Below, one piece after another: positions 24,256 to 34,732 of a stretch of DNA of 64,000 nt (position 1 is the stretch's first letter; the number at the start of each line of letters is the position of its first letter). The position numbers and the translations under genes are program-made. The stretch spans positions 1 to 64,000 of the forward strand of contig NZ_BAAAFZ010000125.1 in NCBI RefSeq assembly GCF_039523795.1, given 5' to 3'. The stretch is from Craurococcus roseus. GTDB lineage: Bacteria > Pseudomonadota > Alphaproteobacteria > Acetobacterales > Acetobacteraceae. The notes below the pieces were generated by a model. That model did not search any database and was not told where the DNA came from. It saw only the letters and a program-made list of their open reading frames with translations.

Positions 24256-24401
24256 TCGTGGAGGGCGAGCGCCCCGTCTCGGCCGCTCCGCCTTGCCGCG
24301 CCGGAACGCCGCCCCGCTAGCCGGCACCGCGACGCGCAGCTGGGCCATTGCAGGGCCGGCCCGTTTCGCCAAATCGTAATGAAGCCGGCGTAACCGCGTC
24401 G

Positions 24402-24426
24402 GGAACCTCCGACTTTGGGGGTGGTT
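24402..24426 (+). promoter_or_regulatory. EcfG-type general-stress promoter candidate
   Basis: GGAAC (24402-24406), 17 nt, GTT (24424-24426). This is the alphaproteobacterial EcfG pattern (GGAAC-N16/17-CGTT) except for G in place of C before GTT. It lies about 145 nt before the alpha/beta hydrolase start on the same strand. Confidence 0.55.
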
Positions 24427-24484
24427 AGCCGCATGCTGCGTTGCAGCGCTGCCAGGTCGGGCATCAGACAGCGGCGAACCACCC
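24419..24484. repeat. Long inverted repeat with two nested hairpins
   Basis: The arms 24419-24432 and 24471-24484 pair over 14 bp with one mismatch. Between them, GCTGC-GTT-GCAGC (24435-24447) and TGCC-AGGTCG-GGCA form two further hairpins, a possible three-way junction of 66 nt. The left arm overlaps the -10 of the EcfG-type promoter, so it may act as DNA (operator) unless a longer transcript enters from upstream. Confidence 0.5.
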
Positions 24485-24569
24485 TCCTCGCTCGCGGACC
24501 ACACCACCCGCCCGCTTGCGCATCCCGGGCGAGGGTGGACGGCCGCGGCACACCAAGGAAGAGTTAGCG

Positions 24570-25610
24570 TTGAATCTTTTCGCAGCAGCCAAGAAGCTCG
24601 CTTCTGGCCCGGCGCTCCTCGCCGGCGCGGCGGCGGCCCTCGCCGGGCTCGCCCTGGCGAACCACGCCGCCGCGCGCCGGGCTGAGCGCGAGCACCCGCC
24701 CCGGGGCAGGTTCGTCGAGGTCGACGGCGTCCGACTGCATTACACCGACAGGGGCGCCGGGCAGCCGATCGTCCTGATCCACGGCAACGCCGTGACGGGC
24801 GACGACTACGACACTAGCGGCATCGCCGAGCGGTTGATCGATACCCACCGGGTCATCGTCTTCGACCGCCCCGGCTTCGGCCACAGCGAGCGCCCGCACG
24901 GGCGGTCCTGGACAGCCGCGGCGCAGGCCGAGCTGCTCCACAAGGCGTTGAAGCGCCTCGGGGTCGAGCGCCCGGTGGTCGTGGGCCATTCCTGGGGCGC
25001 GATCGTCGCCCTGTCCCTGGCCGCGCGGCACAAGGCCGACACGGCGGGGCTCGTCGTGCTGTCCGGCTACTACTTCTGGACCGCGCGCCCTGACGTGCTG
25101 CTGGTGGTGCCGGCGGCGGTGCCCGTGCTGGGCGACGTCCTGCGCCACACGCTCTCGCCGCTGCTGGGCCGGCTGCTGATGCCGCTTCTGAAGCGGGCCA
25201 TGTTCTCGCCAGCTCCGGTGGCGAAGCGGTTCCGGGCGGAGTACTCGGACGCGATGGCCCTGCGGCCTTCCCAGATCCGTGCCACCTCGAGCGACGGCGC
25301 GCTGATGATCCCCGGCGCGGTGCGCCTGCGCCACCGCTACGGCGACCTCGGCGCCATGCCGGTCGCCATCGTGGCGGGACGCGGCGACAAGATCGTCTTC
25401 AAGCGCGCGGCCGAGCGGCTGCACGCCGAGATACCGGGCAGCACGCTCCGGATCGTCGAAGGGGCGGGGCACATGGTCCACCATTTCGCGCCGGCGGAGG
25501 TCGTCGAGGCGATCCGATCGGTCGCCGCGGCGGCCTTCGCCGGGACGCCGAATGAGCTGCGGAGATCGCCACAGCGGGCGGTCCGGGAAGGGTCCGCCCT
25601 GGCGGCCTAG
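24570..25610 (+). CDS. Alpha/beta hydrolase with N-terminal membrane anchor
   Basis: The protein has 346 residues, started at TTG 24570 with AAGGAAG (24554-24560) as ribosome site. Residues 10-32 are a hydrophobic anchor or uncleaved signal. The fold follows: oxyanion HGN (71-73), FDRPGFGHSERP, nucleophile elbow GHSWG with Ser141, acid near VAGRGDKIV, and the catalytic His in EGAGHMVHH. The substrate is unknown (esterase, epoxide hydrolase or haloperoxidase-like). A stress-type promoter and an inverted repeat lie in its long leader. Confidence 0.85.
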   Translation: MNLFAAAKKLASGPALLAGAAAALAGLALANHAAARRAEREHPPRGRFVEVDGVRLHYTDRGAGQPIVLIHGNAVTGDDYDTSGIAERLIDTHRVIVFDRPGFGHSERPHGRSWTAAAQAELLHKALKRLGVERPVVVGHSWGAIVALSLAARHKADTAGLVVLSGYYFWTARPDVLLVVPAAVPVLGDVLRHTLSPLLGRLLMPLLKRAMFSPAPVAKRFRAEYSDAMALRPSQIRATSSDGALMIPGAVRLRHRYGDLGAMPVAIVAGRGDKIVFKRAAERLHAEIPGSTLRIVEGAGHMVHHFAPAEVVEAIRSVAAAAFAGTPNELRRSPQRAVREGSALAA

Positions 25611-25683
25611 GAAGGAAAGCCCCACCTCGCCCCATGCCGCCGCGAGGACTGGCCGCGTCGGCAGGGCGCCGACGGCCACGCTC

Positions 25684-26263
25684 CTAAGCCGTGGCCGTCG
25701 GCGGCTCGTCCAGGTCGAGGCCGGCGCAGAGTTCGTCGAGCGGGATCTCGACGCTGATCTCGGGCATGGCCAGCCTGTCGCCCCGGAACAGGAGGGCGAC
25801 GGTCCAGTGCATCGCCGGCGCGCGCGTAGGCGGTCGCCGCGGCGCGCGCCTGCTCGATCGTGACGTAGCGCCGCACGGAGGGCGTCTCGCGGTACTCGCG
25901 CGCCTTGTCCATCCGGTCCACCGTCTGCGTGCCCTCGCTCAGCACTTCGAACACCGCCACTGGGGAACGCTCGACGGCGTCGCGCGCCGCGCCGGGTTCG
26001 CCGCAGGTGACGGAGGCGTCCGGGTAGCGGATGCGCCCGGGCACTTCGATCTTGAGGTTGCTCCCGTACGCGCGGCACGGACCGCCCCGCAGGCGGCTCC
26101 CGAGGGCGACCAAGAGGTTCACCGAAATGGTTTCGTGCGCCCGGATGCCGCCGGTCGTGGCGACCGTGGCGAAGCCGTCGAACTCGTAGCGAAGCTCCTG
26201 CCGCTCCTCCCAGGCGAGGAACTCGGCGAGCGTCGTCGGCAGCGGGCGGTGGGCGAGCGACAC
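25684..26263 (-). pseudogene. Uma2-family (PD-(D/E)XK-like) nuclease, frameshifted
   Basis: The N-terminal ~145 codons read as Uma2: LPTTLAEFLAWEERQELRYEFDG, the SVNLLVALGSRLRG helix, IRYPDASVTCG (catalytic Asp) and VAVFEVLSEGTQTVDRMDKAREY (Glu and Lys). After YVTIEQARAAATAYARAG the reading continues in another frame as MHWTVALLFRGDRLAMPEI and SVEIPLDELCAGLDLD, ending at a TAG (25684-25686). Together they make a normal ~192-residue Uma2 protein. One base too many (or two missing) lies near 25815-25833, in a GCGCGCG run. This is either a real recent pseudogene or a sequencing error. Family function is uncertain. Confidence 0.8.
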
Positions 26264-26297
26264 GGCTTCGTCGTTCTAGCACGGGCGCCGGCGCGGC

Positions 26298-26966
26298 TCA
26301 CCCCTCCCTAAGCGCCGCCCCCGCCGCCAGCGGCGCCAGCGGCAGCGCCGCGGCGACCAACGCGCCGAGCAGCAGCAGCATGGGCCGCACGGGCAGCCCG
26401 GACGCCGCCGCTTCGATCGCTGCCGCGCCGAAGATCACCGCCGGGATCGCCAGCGGCAGCACCAGCAGCGGCAGCAGCGCCCCGCCGCGCCGCGCCCCCA
26501 AGGTCAGCGCCGCGCCCGCGGTGCCGAGCAGCGACAGGAACGCGGAGCAGAGGCCGAGCGCCGCCAGCGCCGCGGGCCAAGCGTCCACGGGCAGTTGCAG
26601 CATCGCCGCCGCCACCGGCGTCGCCAGCAGCAGCGGCACGCCCGTCGTCAGGAAGTGCGCCGCCGCTTTCGCGCCCGCCAACGCCGCAGGCGAGAGGCCC
26701 GATAGCAGCAGTTGGTCCAGCGTCCCGTCCTCCGCGTCCGCGCCGAACAGCCGGTCCAGCGGCAGCAGCGCCGCCAGCAGCGCCGACGCCACCAGCGCCC
26801 CCGGCGCCAACCGCGCCAGCGCCTCCGGCGCCGGGCCGGAGCCGAAGGGGAACAGCGCCGCCACCAGCACGAAGAACAGCACCGCCGCCAGGGTGTCCCC
26901 CGGGTGCCGCGCGGCCAAGCGGAGTTCCTGCGCCAGCAGCGCGGACCACGGGCGCGGCGGTGTCAC
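26298..26966 (-). CDS. ccmB: Haem exporter permease CcmB
   Basis: The protein has 222 residues and starts at GTG 26966 inside the ccmA stop (GTGA). It has six hydrophobic segments, with the CcmB landmarks ELRLAARHPGDTLAAVLFFVLVAALFPFG and DGTLDQLLLSGLSPAALAGAKAAAHFLTTGVPLLLATPV. It works with CcmA to drive haem handling during cytochrome c maturation; c1 (PetC) in this window is one client. ccmC/D do not follow: the next gene downstream is the Uma2 pseudogene. Confidence 0.9.
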   Translation of the reverse strand: MTPPRPWSALLAQELRLAARHPGDTLAAVLFFVLVAALFPFGSGPAPEALARLAPGALVASALLAALLPLDRLFGADAEDGTLDQLLLSGLSPAALAGAKAAAHFLTTGVPLLLATPVAAAMLQLPVDAWPAALAALGLCSAFLSLLGTAGAALTLGARRGGALLPLLVLPLAIPAVIFGAAAIEAAASGLPVRPMLLLLGALVAAALPLAPLAAGAALREG

Positions 26967-27559
26967 AGCCGGAACTCGGCCGCGCCCGGCAACGGCAGGG
27001 GCAGGTGCGTCGCGGCCACCACCGCGCCGCCGCCCTCGCGGTGCCGCGCCAGCAGTCCGCCGAGGCGCGACACGGCGGCGGTGTCCAGGCCCAGGGTGGG
27101 CTCGTCCAGCAGCCAGAGCGGCGCGGGCGCCAGCGCCAGCCGGGCCAGCGCCAAGCGCCGCCGCTGCCCCGTGGAGAAGAGGCGCACCGGCAGTTCCGCC
27201 AGCGGCAGCAGGCCGAGCGCCGCCAGCGCCGCGCCCGCGTCCCCGGCGGCGCCGTGCAGCCGCGCCGCGAAGGCCAAGGTTTCCCGCGCGGTCAGGGCAG
27301 GCTTGAGCGCGTCCTGGGGCGAGAGGTAGCGCAACCGGCGCGCGTGCTCCACGCGGTCGCCCAGCGCGTCCTCGCCCTCCCACAGCAGCGCGCCCGCCGC
27401 CGGGCGCAGCAGCCCGGCCAGCAGCCGCAGCAGGCTGGACTTGCCCGCGCCGTTCGCGCCCGTGAGCAGCAGCGCCGCGCCCGGAGGAACCCGAAACGAG
27501 ACGCCGGCGAAGACCGCCCGCTCGCCCCGCAGGCAGGCGAGTTCCCGCGCTTCCAGCAC
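26963..27559 (-). CDS. ccmA: Haem exporter ATPase CcmA
   Basis: The protein has 198 residues. Walker A TGANGAGKSSLLRLLAGLL (about 33-51), signature LFSTGQRRRLALARL (STGQ in place of LSGGQ, usual in CcmA), and Walker B LWLLDEPTLGLD are clear. It pairs with CcmB by a 4-nt overlap. It is divergent from acnA with a 113-nt gap, a neighbourhood common in Rhodospirillales-like genomes. Confidence 0.92.
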   Translation of the reverse strand: MLEARELACLRGERAVFAGVSFRVPPGAALLLTGANGAGKSSLLRLLAGLLRPAAGALLWEGEDALGDRVEHARRLRYLSPQDALKPALTARETLAFAARLHGAAGDAGAALAALGLLPLAELPVRLFSTGQRRRLALARLALAPAPLWLLDEPTLGLDTAAVSRLGGLLARHREGGGAVVAATHLPLPLPGAAEFRL

Positions 27560-27672
27560 CGGCCCCTACCCGGCGCCGCGCGCGGTGGACCAGCCCCCTG
27601 GCGCCATGCTTAACACCCGCCCATATCGCAACCGGCGATCGACACGATTTCGGACAAAGGGACTCCCGGACC

Positions 27673-30369
<2,697 letters not shown>

Positions 30370-30393
30370 GCGCTCGCCGCGTTCGGGCCTGCA

Positions 30394-30423
30394 CGGCGCC
30401 GCCGCCGCGGGGCGCCGCCTTTT
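30394..30423 (+). terminator. Intrinsic terminator after acnA
   Basis: CGGCGCC (30394-30400), 10-nt loop, GGCGCCG (30411-30417), then CC and TTTT (30420-30423). Perfect 7-bp stem; short U-tract. Confidence 0.7.
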
Positions 30424-30461
30424 CCCCTCGCCTGCGGATCGCTGGCGAAAGGGGTTCCGAT

Positions 30462-30486
30462 GGAACTGCCAAGCGCCCGTGTTGTT
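30462..30486 (+). promoter_or_regulatory. EcfG-type general-stress promoter candidate
   Basis: GGAAC (30462-30466), 17 nt, GTT (30484-30486), placed 34 nt before the lipoprotein ATG and after the acnA terminator, so it would be that gene's own promoter. Same spacing as the site at 24402. Confidence 0.6.
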
Positions 30487-30519
30487 GCATAGGCGCTGTA
30501 TGAACGGAGGCATTCGAGA

Positions 30520-30783
30520 ATGACCATCATGAAGCCGGCCATCGCCGTCGTCGCCCTGCTCGCCTTCGCGGCGTGCGAGCAACGGCCCCAAGGGCGCTAC
30601 ACCTCGCCCGGCACGGGTCCGACGGGTGAACCAGGCCGGCCGACCGCGGCCAATCCGACCGGCTCTTCGCCTTCTCCCGCAACCGGCGGCGGCGTTCCCG
30701 TCCCGCCCGCACGTGGCGGTTCAGGTGGTGTGGGCGGCGGTCTTCAGCCTGGCCTGGGCGGCACGACCGGCTCCGGTCGCTGA
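30520..30783 (+). CDS. Small Gly/Pro-rich lipoprotein
   Basis: The precursor has 87 residues. Signal MTIMKPAIAVVALLAFAAC ends in the lipobox with Cys19. The mature ~69 residues are low-complexity (Gly, Pro, Ser, Thr) with no fold visible, probably a disordered outer-membrane lipoprotein. GGAGG lies 11 nt before the ATG. It carries an EcfG-like promoter, so a stress-induced envelope peptide is plausible. No family recognised. Confidence 0.7.
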   Translation: MTIMKPAIAVVALLAFAACEQRPQGRYTSPGTGPTGEPGRPTAANPTGSSPSPATGGGVPVPPARGGSGGVGGGLQPGLGGTTGSGR

Positions 30784-30833
30784 GGCGTTCGACGCGGCGC
30801 GGCTCCATGAGGGCCGTGCCGCTGGTCAGCTGG

Positions 30834-31463
30834 TCAGCCCGGGGCGAACGCGGCGCGGATGAAGGCTCGGTAAAGCATCACCTGCTTTGGCATCAGCGCC
30901 GGATCGCGCAGGGTTTTGGATAGCGTGATGCTGCCATCCACCAGGGCGGACGCCATGTCGGCCAGATCGCGCAGGTCGAGGTCCATCCGTGGCGGGTAAC
31001 GCTCGGCGATGCGCAGGAAGCGCGCGTGGAACCGCTCGCGCCACGCCAGCACCGCCGAGCGGTTTAGCTCCCGTATGTCGCGGCTGAAGAGCTGCTCCTG
31101 GTAGCAGTAGGAAGCCACGAGGCAGCCCGGGTGCGCGCCGCCCGGCAACTCCGCCAGCATCTCCGCGAAGAATTTCAGGAACACGAGGAAGCCGTGCAGC
31201 GGGTCCTCGTTCAACGCGTCCGCGCGCTCGAACAATTCGTCCAAGATGCGTTTGTCGGTTTCGATGAAGCGGACGAGCAGGGCCTTGGCGAGGTCGTTCT
31301 TGTCGCTGAAGTGGTAAAAGAACCCGCTCTTGGAGATGCCGGTCGCCGCGATCAGCTCGTCTATCGAGGTCGCGGCGAAGCCCTTGCGGAGGACCGAGGC
31401 CTCTGCTTCGTCCAGCAGGCGCTCGCGCGCCGAGACCTTCCTCGTGGCGACCTTTTCGAGCAT
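30834..31463 (-). CDS. TetR/AcrR-family transcriptional regulator
   Basis: The protein has 209 residues. The HTH region is RERLLDEAEASVLRKGFAATS and IDELIAATGISKSGFFYHFSDKNDLAKALL (about 12-62), with the usual TetR recognition helix. The C-terminal ligand domain is helical (FLVFLKFFAEMLAELPGGAHPGCLVASYCYQEQ, with two Cys). It is divergent from the TTC38-type gene. An imperfect palindrome 7 nt before its start suggests autoregulation. The ligand is unknown. Confidence 0.9.
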   Translation of the reverse strand: MLEKVATRKVSARERLLDEAEASVLRKGFAATSIDELIAATGISKSGFFYHFSDKNDLAKALLVRFIETDKRILDELFERADALNEDPLHGFLVFLKFFAEMLAELPGGAHPGCLVASYCYQEQLFSRDIRELNRSAVLAWRERFHARFLRIAERYPPRMDLDLRDLADMASALVDGSITLSKTLRDPALMPKQVMLYRAFIRAAFAPG

Positions 31464-31469
31464 GGTCCG

Positions 31470-31488
31470 ACTGTACTACGGGTGCAGT
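31470..31488. promoter_or_regulatory. Candidate TetR operator
   Basis: ACTGTAC (31470-31476), 5 nt, GTGCAGT (31482-31488), six of seven pairs. A second repeat, ACGGAA...TTCCGT, flanks ~22 nt further into the intergenic region (around 31515-31550). Both sit between the divergent genes. Confidence 0.4.
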
Positions 31489-31660
31489 TCCTCCGTCCGC
31501 TGTGCGGTGCATCACGGAACGAAGCGGCCGCAAAGCTTTGATTCCGTTGCATTAGGTCTGGCGCCCGCCCCTGGACCACGCGTCGGCTATCGGCGCCGGC
31601 CGCGATTGCGCATTCCTCCAGCCGCGTGAAACGCGAAAGAGGAAGAGGAACGCCAACGCC

Positions 31661-32998
31661 ATGAACGCCACCGACCTGTGGGGCAACGCCGTGTCCGGCG
31701 CGAGCCCAGCGACCGTGCGCGGCCTGGAGGCCGCCACCTTGAAGCTGCACGCCTACCAAGCCGACCCTGTCGCCGACATCGACGCGGTGATCGCGGAACA
31801 ACCTGACTGCCCCATGCCGCACGCCTTCCGCGCCGGCGTCCTCGCCACCGCGCTGGACAAGGCGTTCGAGGGGGAGATGCTCCGCAGCCTCGAAGCCGCC
31901 GAAGCGCTGGCGCCCCGCGCCAACGACCGGGAGCGCGGGCACATCGCGGCCCTGCGGCTCTGGGCGGACGGCGACTACTCCGGCGCGACCGAGGCGTGGG
32001 GCCGCACCGCCATCGCCCACCCGCGCGACGGCCTCGCCGTCCAGTTCGCGCACATCGGCGACTTCGCGCTAGGCTATTCGCACATGCTGCGCGACCGGAT
32101 CGCCCGCGTGCTGCCGTACTGGCGCGGCGCGCCGGGCCAGGGCTTCATGCTCGGGATGCACGCCTTCGGCCTGGAGGAGAGCGGCGACTACGCGGCGGCC
32201 GAGGAGGTAGGGCGCAAGGCGCTGACGCTGGACCGGCAAGACGGTTGGGCCGCGCACGCCGTCGCCCACGTCATGGAGATGACGGGCCGCGCGGCCGAGG
32301 GCGTAGCCTTCATCCGGGCCACCGCGCCGGATTGGGCGCCGGGCAGCATGTTCGCTTACCACAATTGGTGGCACCTCGCGCTGTTCCACCTCGACCGCGG
32401 CGACGCGGCGGAGGCGCTGCGGCTGTTCGACGAGGACATTGCCGGCGGGAACTTCGGCCAAGCCCTGGAACTGGTGGACGGCTCGGCCCTGCTCTGGCGG
32501 TTGCACGCTCTGGGGCACCCGGTGGGCGACCGCTGGCACCGGCTCGCGGACGGCTGGAAGGCGCGGATCGCGGACGGCGCCTACGCCTTCAACGACCTGC
32601 ACGCGATGATGGCCTTCGTCGGCCTCGGCGACGCAGCGGCGCAGCGCGAGCTGATCGCCAACGTCCGGCGGTCGGCCGAGGGCGCCGGCACCAACGCCAT
32701 GATGGCGCGGGAGGTCGGGCTGCCCGCCTGCCTCGGCTTCGCCGCCTTCGGCCAGGGCGACTACGCAGAGGCGGTCGCCCAGTTGCTGCCGATCAGGGGC
32801 AAGGCCAACCGCTTCGGCGGCAGCCACGCGCAGCGGGACGTCTTCTCCTGGACGCTGACGGAGGCGGCGCTCCGCCTGGGCGACAAGCCGCTGGCCGAGG
32901 CCATGGCGACGGAGCGCTTGGCGGCCAAGCCCGACAGCCCACTCAACCTCGCCTGGGCGCGCCGCGGCGCCGCGCTGGAGGCGAAGCGGGCGGCTTGA
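31661..32998 (+). CDS. TTC38-like tetratricopeptide-repeat protein
   Basis: The protein has 445 residues. Helical hairpin repeats run throughout; segments such as FMLGMHAFGLEESGDYAAAEEVGRKAL, DGWAAHAVAHVMEMTGRAAEG and FAYHNWWHLALFHLDRGDAAEAL match the TTC38 family of bacteria and animals. It has no signal peptide. Function is unknown for the family; the conserved His-rich 'HAVAHVxE' and 'HNWWHLAL' motifs hint at a metal or active site, which is speculation. Expression may be controlled by the divergent TetR gene. Confidence 0.82.
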   Translation: MNATDLWGNAVSGASPATVRGLEAATLKLHAYQADPVADIDAVIAEQPDCPMPHAFRAGVLATALDKAFEGEMLRSLEAAEALAPRANDRERGHIAALRLWADGDYSGATEAWGRTAIAHPRDGLAVQFAHIGDFALGYSHMLRDRIARVLPYWRGAPGQGFMLGMHAFGLEESGDYAAAEEVGRKALTLDRQDGWAAHAVAHVMEMTGRAAEGVAFIRATAPDWAPGSMFAYHNWWHLALFHLDRGDAAEALRLFDEDIAGGNFGQALELVDGSALLWRLHALGHPVGDRWHRLADGWKARIADGAYAFNDLHAMMAFVGLGDAAAQRELIANVRRSAEGAGTNAMMAREVGLPACLGFAAFGQGDYAEAVAQLLPIRGKANRFGGSHAQRDVFSWTLTEAALRLGDKPLAEAMATERLAAKPDSPLNLAWARRGAALEAKRAA

Positions 32999-33156
32999 CC
33001 GAGGGACACCGGCGGGCGCGGCCGGTGGCGCCCGCCGACACTTCGCAGGAATTCGGTCTGGATGGCCCGGACTTCCACTGTAAGTTGATAGGTCCTTATG
33101 TTATTGCACAACCGCCGCAATAAGCGGCCGGTCGGGCCCGCTCCCGGCCGCCCGCC

Positions 33157-34638
33157 ATGCGACGGAGGCACCGGATGCTGCTCGGCGAGCTTTTCACCAT
33201 CAACGGGCTGGTGACGCCGGACGACGTCGCGTCGGCGCTCGAGGAGCAGAGGCAGCGGGGCGGTCTGCTGGGCGAAATCCTCGTGGCCGCGGGACGGCTT
33301 TCCCGCGAAGCCCTGGCCGAAGCGGTCGCCGCCGTGCCCGCGGCGCCGTCCTCGCTCGAGGACACCGGGCTCAGCCTGCCGGACCTGCTGAACCTGCTCA
33401 CCAAAATCCTGCAATCCGGCTCCGTGGACACGGTGGCCAAGGCCGCCGACGTGCTGAGGCTGCCATCGCGCCTCGTGCAGAATCTGGTGGACGAGGCCAA
33501 GGCGCGGAAGCTCATCGAGATCCTCGCCGCTGCGACCCTCACGGGCCGGCCCCGCGTCGCGCTCACCGCGGCCGGGCGGGAATGGGCGCAGCAGGCCTTC
33601 GAGCAGAACGCCTATGTGGGCCCCGCCCCGGTCCCGCTGGCGGACTACATCGCGCGCATCAAGCGCCAAGCCATCGGCGACGAGCGGGTGCCCCCGGAGG
33701 CGGTGGCCAAGGCGCTGGCCGGGCTCGTGACGTCCGACGACCTGGTGTCCCAGGTCGGCCCGGCGGTCAACTCGGGCCGGCCGATCCTGCTCTACGGTCC
33801 GCCCGGCAACGGCAAGACCTCGGTGGCCGAGCGCATCGGCTCGGTTTTCAGCTCCATGATCTACGTCCCGCACTGCTTCGAGGTCAGCGGCCAGATCGTG
33901 AAGGTCTTCGACCCCGACATCCACCGGGAGGTCGCCTCGTCCGCCGCCGCCGACCCGAGCCAAAGCAGCAGCATCCGGGCCGCCGGCTTCGACCGCCGCT
34001 GGGTGCCCTGCCGGCGCCCGTTCGTCGTCACCGGCGGCGAGCTGACGCTCGAGATGCTGGACCTCAGCTTCAACCCGCTGGCCAAGTTCTACGAGGCGCC
34101 GCTGCACGTGAAGGCGCTGAACGGCACGTTCCTGATCGACGACTTCGGCCGCCAACTGGTCAGCCCGGAGGCGCTCCTCAACCGGTGGATCGTGCCGCTG
34201 GAGAGCCGCAAGGACTTCATGAAGCTGCACACCGGCAAGAGCTTCTCGCTGCCCTTCGACGAGCTGGTGATCTTCTCCACCAACATGCCGCCGGGCCAGC
34301 TGATGGACCCCGCCTTCCTGCGCCGCATCCCCTACAAGATCGAGGTCACGGGCCCGAGCCCGGCGGAGTTCGGGCAGATTTTCCGCGCGGTCGCGCGCGC
34401 GCGCGGCGTGGTTGCCACGGACGAGGCGATCGCCTTCGTCATCTCCGAACTCGCCGAGCGCCAAGGCGTCGCGCTCGCCGCCTACCAGCCCGGGTTCATC
34501 GTCGGCCAGGTGCTCGCGGCGTGCAAATACCGCGGCGCCCCTCCCGCGTGCCACCGCGACGTGCTCGCCTTCGCCATCGGCAACCTCCACCCCAAGGAAG
34601 ACCCCGACGGCTACGGCATGGCCCCGCGCAAGGGCTGA
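33157..34638 (+). CDS. MshEN-like domain fused to an AAA-type ATPase, function unknown
   Basis: The protein has 493 residues (ATG 33157; ATG 33175 is an alternative). The N-terminal ~60 residues (LLGELFTINGLVTPDDVASALEEQ, LGEILVAAGRL) look like the MshEN/GspE-N domain of type II secretion and pilus ATPases, which binds c-di-GMP in some proteins. A linker of about 120 residues follows, then an AAA module with Walker A GPPGNGKT (214-221), an insertion region, FLIDDFGRQLVSPEALLNRWIVPLE as Walker B segment and LVIFSTNMPPGQLMDPAFLRRIPYKIE as sensor/Arg finger. There is no assembly ATPase core, so it is not a pilus motor. Context gives no partner. Confidence 0.75.
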   Translation: MRRRHRMLLGELFTINGLVTPDDVASALEEQRQRGGLLGEILVAAGRLSREALAEAVAAVPAAPSSLEDTGLSLPDLLNLLTKILQSGSVDTVAKAADVLRLPSRLVQNLVDEAKARKLIEILAAATLTGRPRVALTAAGREWAQQAFEQNAYVGPAPVPLADYIARIKRQAIGDERVPPEAVAKALAGLVTSDDLVSQVGPAVNSGRPILLYGPPGNGKTSVAERIGSVFSSMIYVPHCFEVSGQIVKVFDPDIHREVASSAAADPSQSSSIRAAGFDRRWVPCRRPFVVTGGELTLEMLDLSFNPLAKFYEAPLHVKALNGTFLIDDFGRQLVSPEALLNRWIVPLESRKDFMKLHTGKSFSLPFDELVIFSTNMPPGQLMDPAFLRRIPYKIEVTGPSPAEFGQIFRAVARARGVVATDEAIAFVISELAERQGVALAAYQPGFIVGQVLAACKYRGAPPACHRDVLAFAIGNLHPKEDPDGYGMAPRKG

Positions 34639-34732
34639 GAGGCGGCGCGGCGGCGAGGCCTGCCGCAGGTCTACCGGCCGCGGGCCTTCGTGCCGGGCGC
34701 CGGACGGGTCGGCCCCGACGCCAGGCCGGTCC

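Noticed and set aside
20878..24507. A 1,209-codon open frame on the minus strand opposite cysI, the TTT receptor and the siroheme gene
   Set aside because: Translation is Arg/Ala/Gly-rich and low in hydrophobic blocks, the usual antisense shadow of GC-rich genes; the plus-strand genes are all recognisable.
33063..33125. A TGTTATTGCACA motif before the MshEN-AAA gene resembling TGTTGTTGCATA at 30482, considered as a shared promoter
   Set aside because: Only about 12 bases are alike and the -35 regions do not match in sequence or spacing; the 30.46 kb site fits the EcfG pattern but this one does not.
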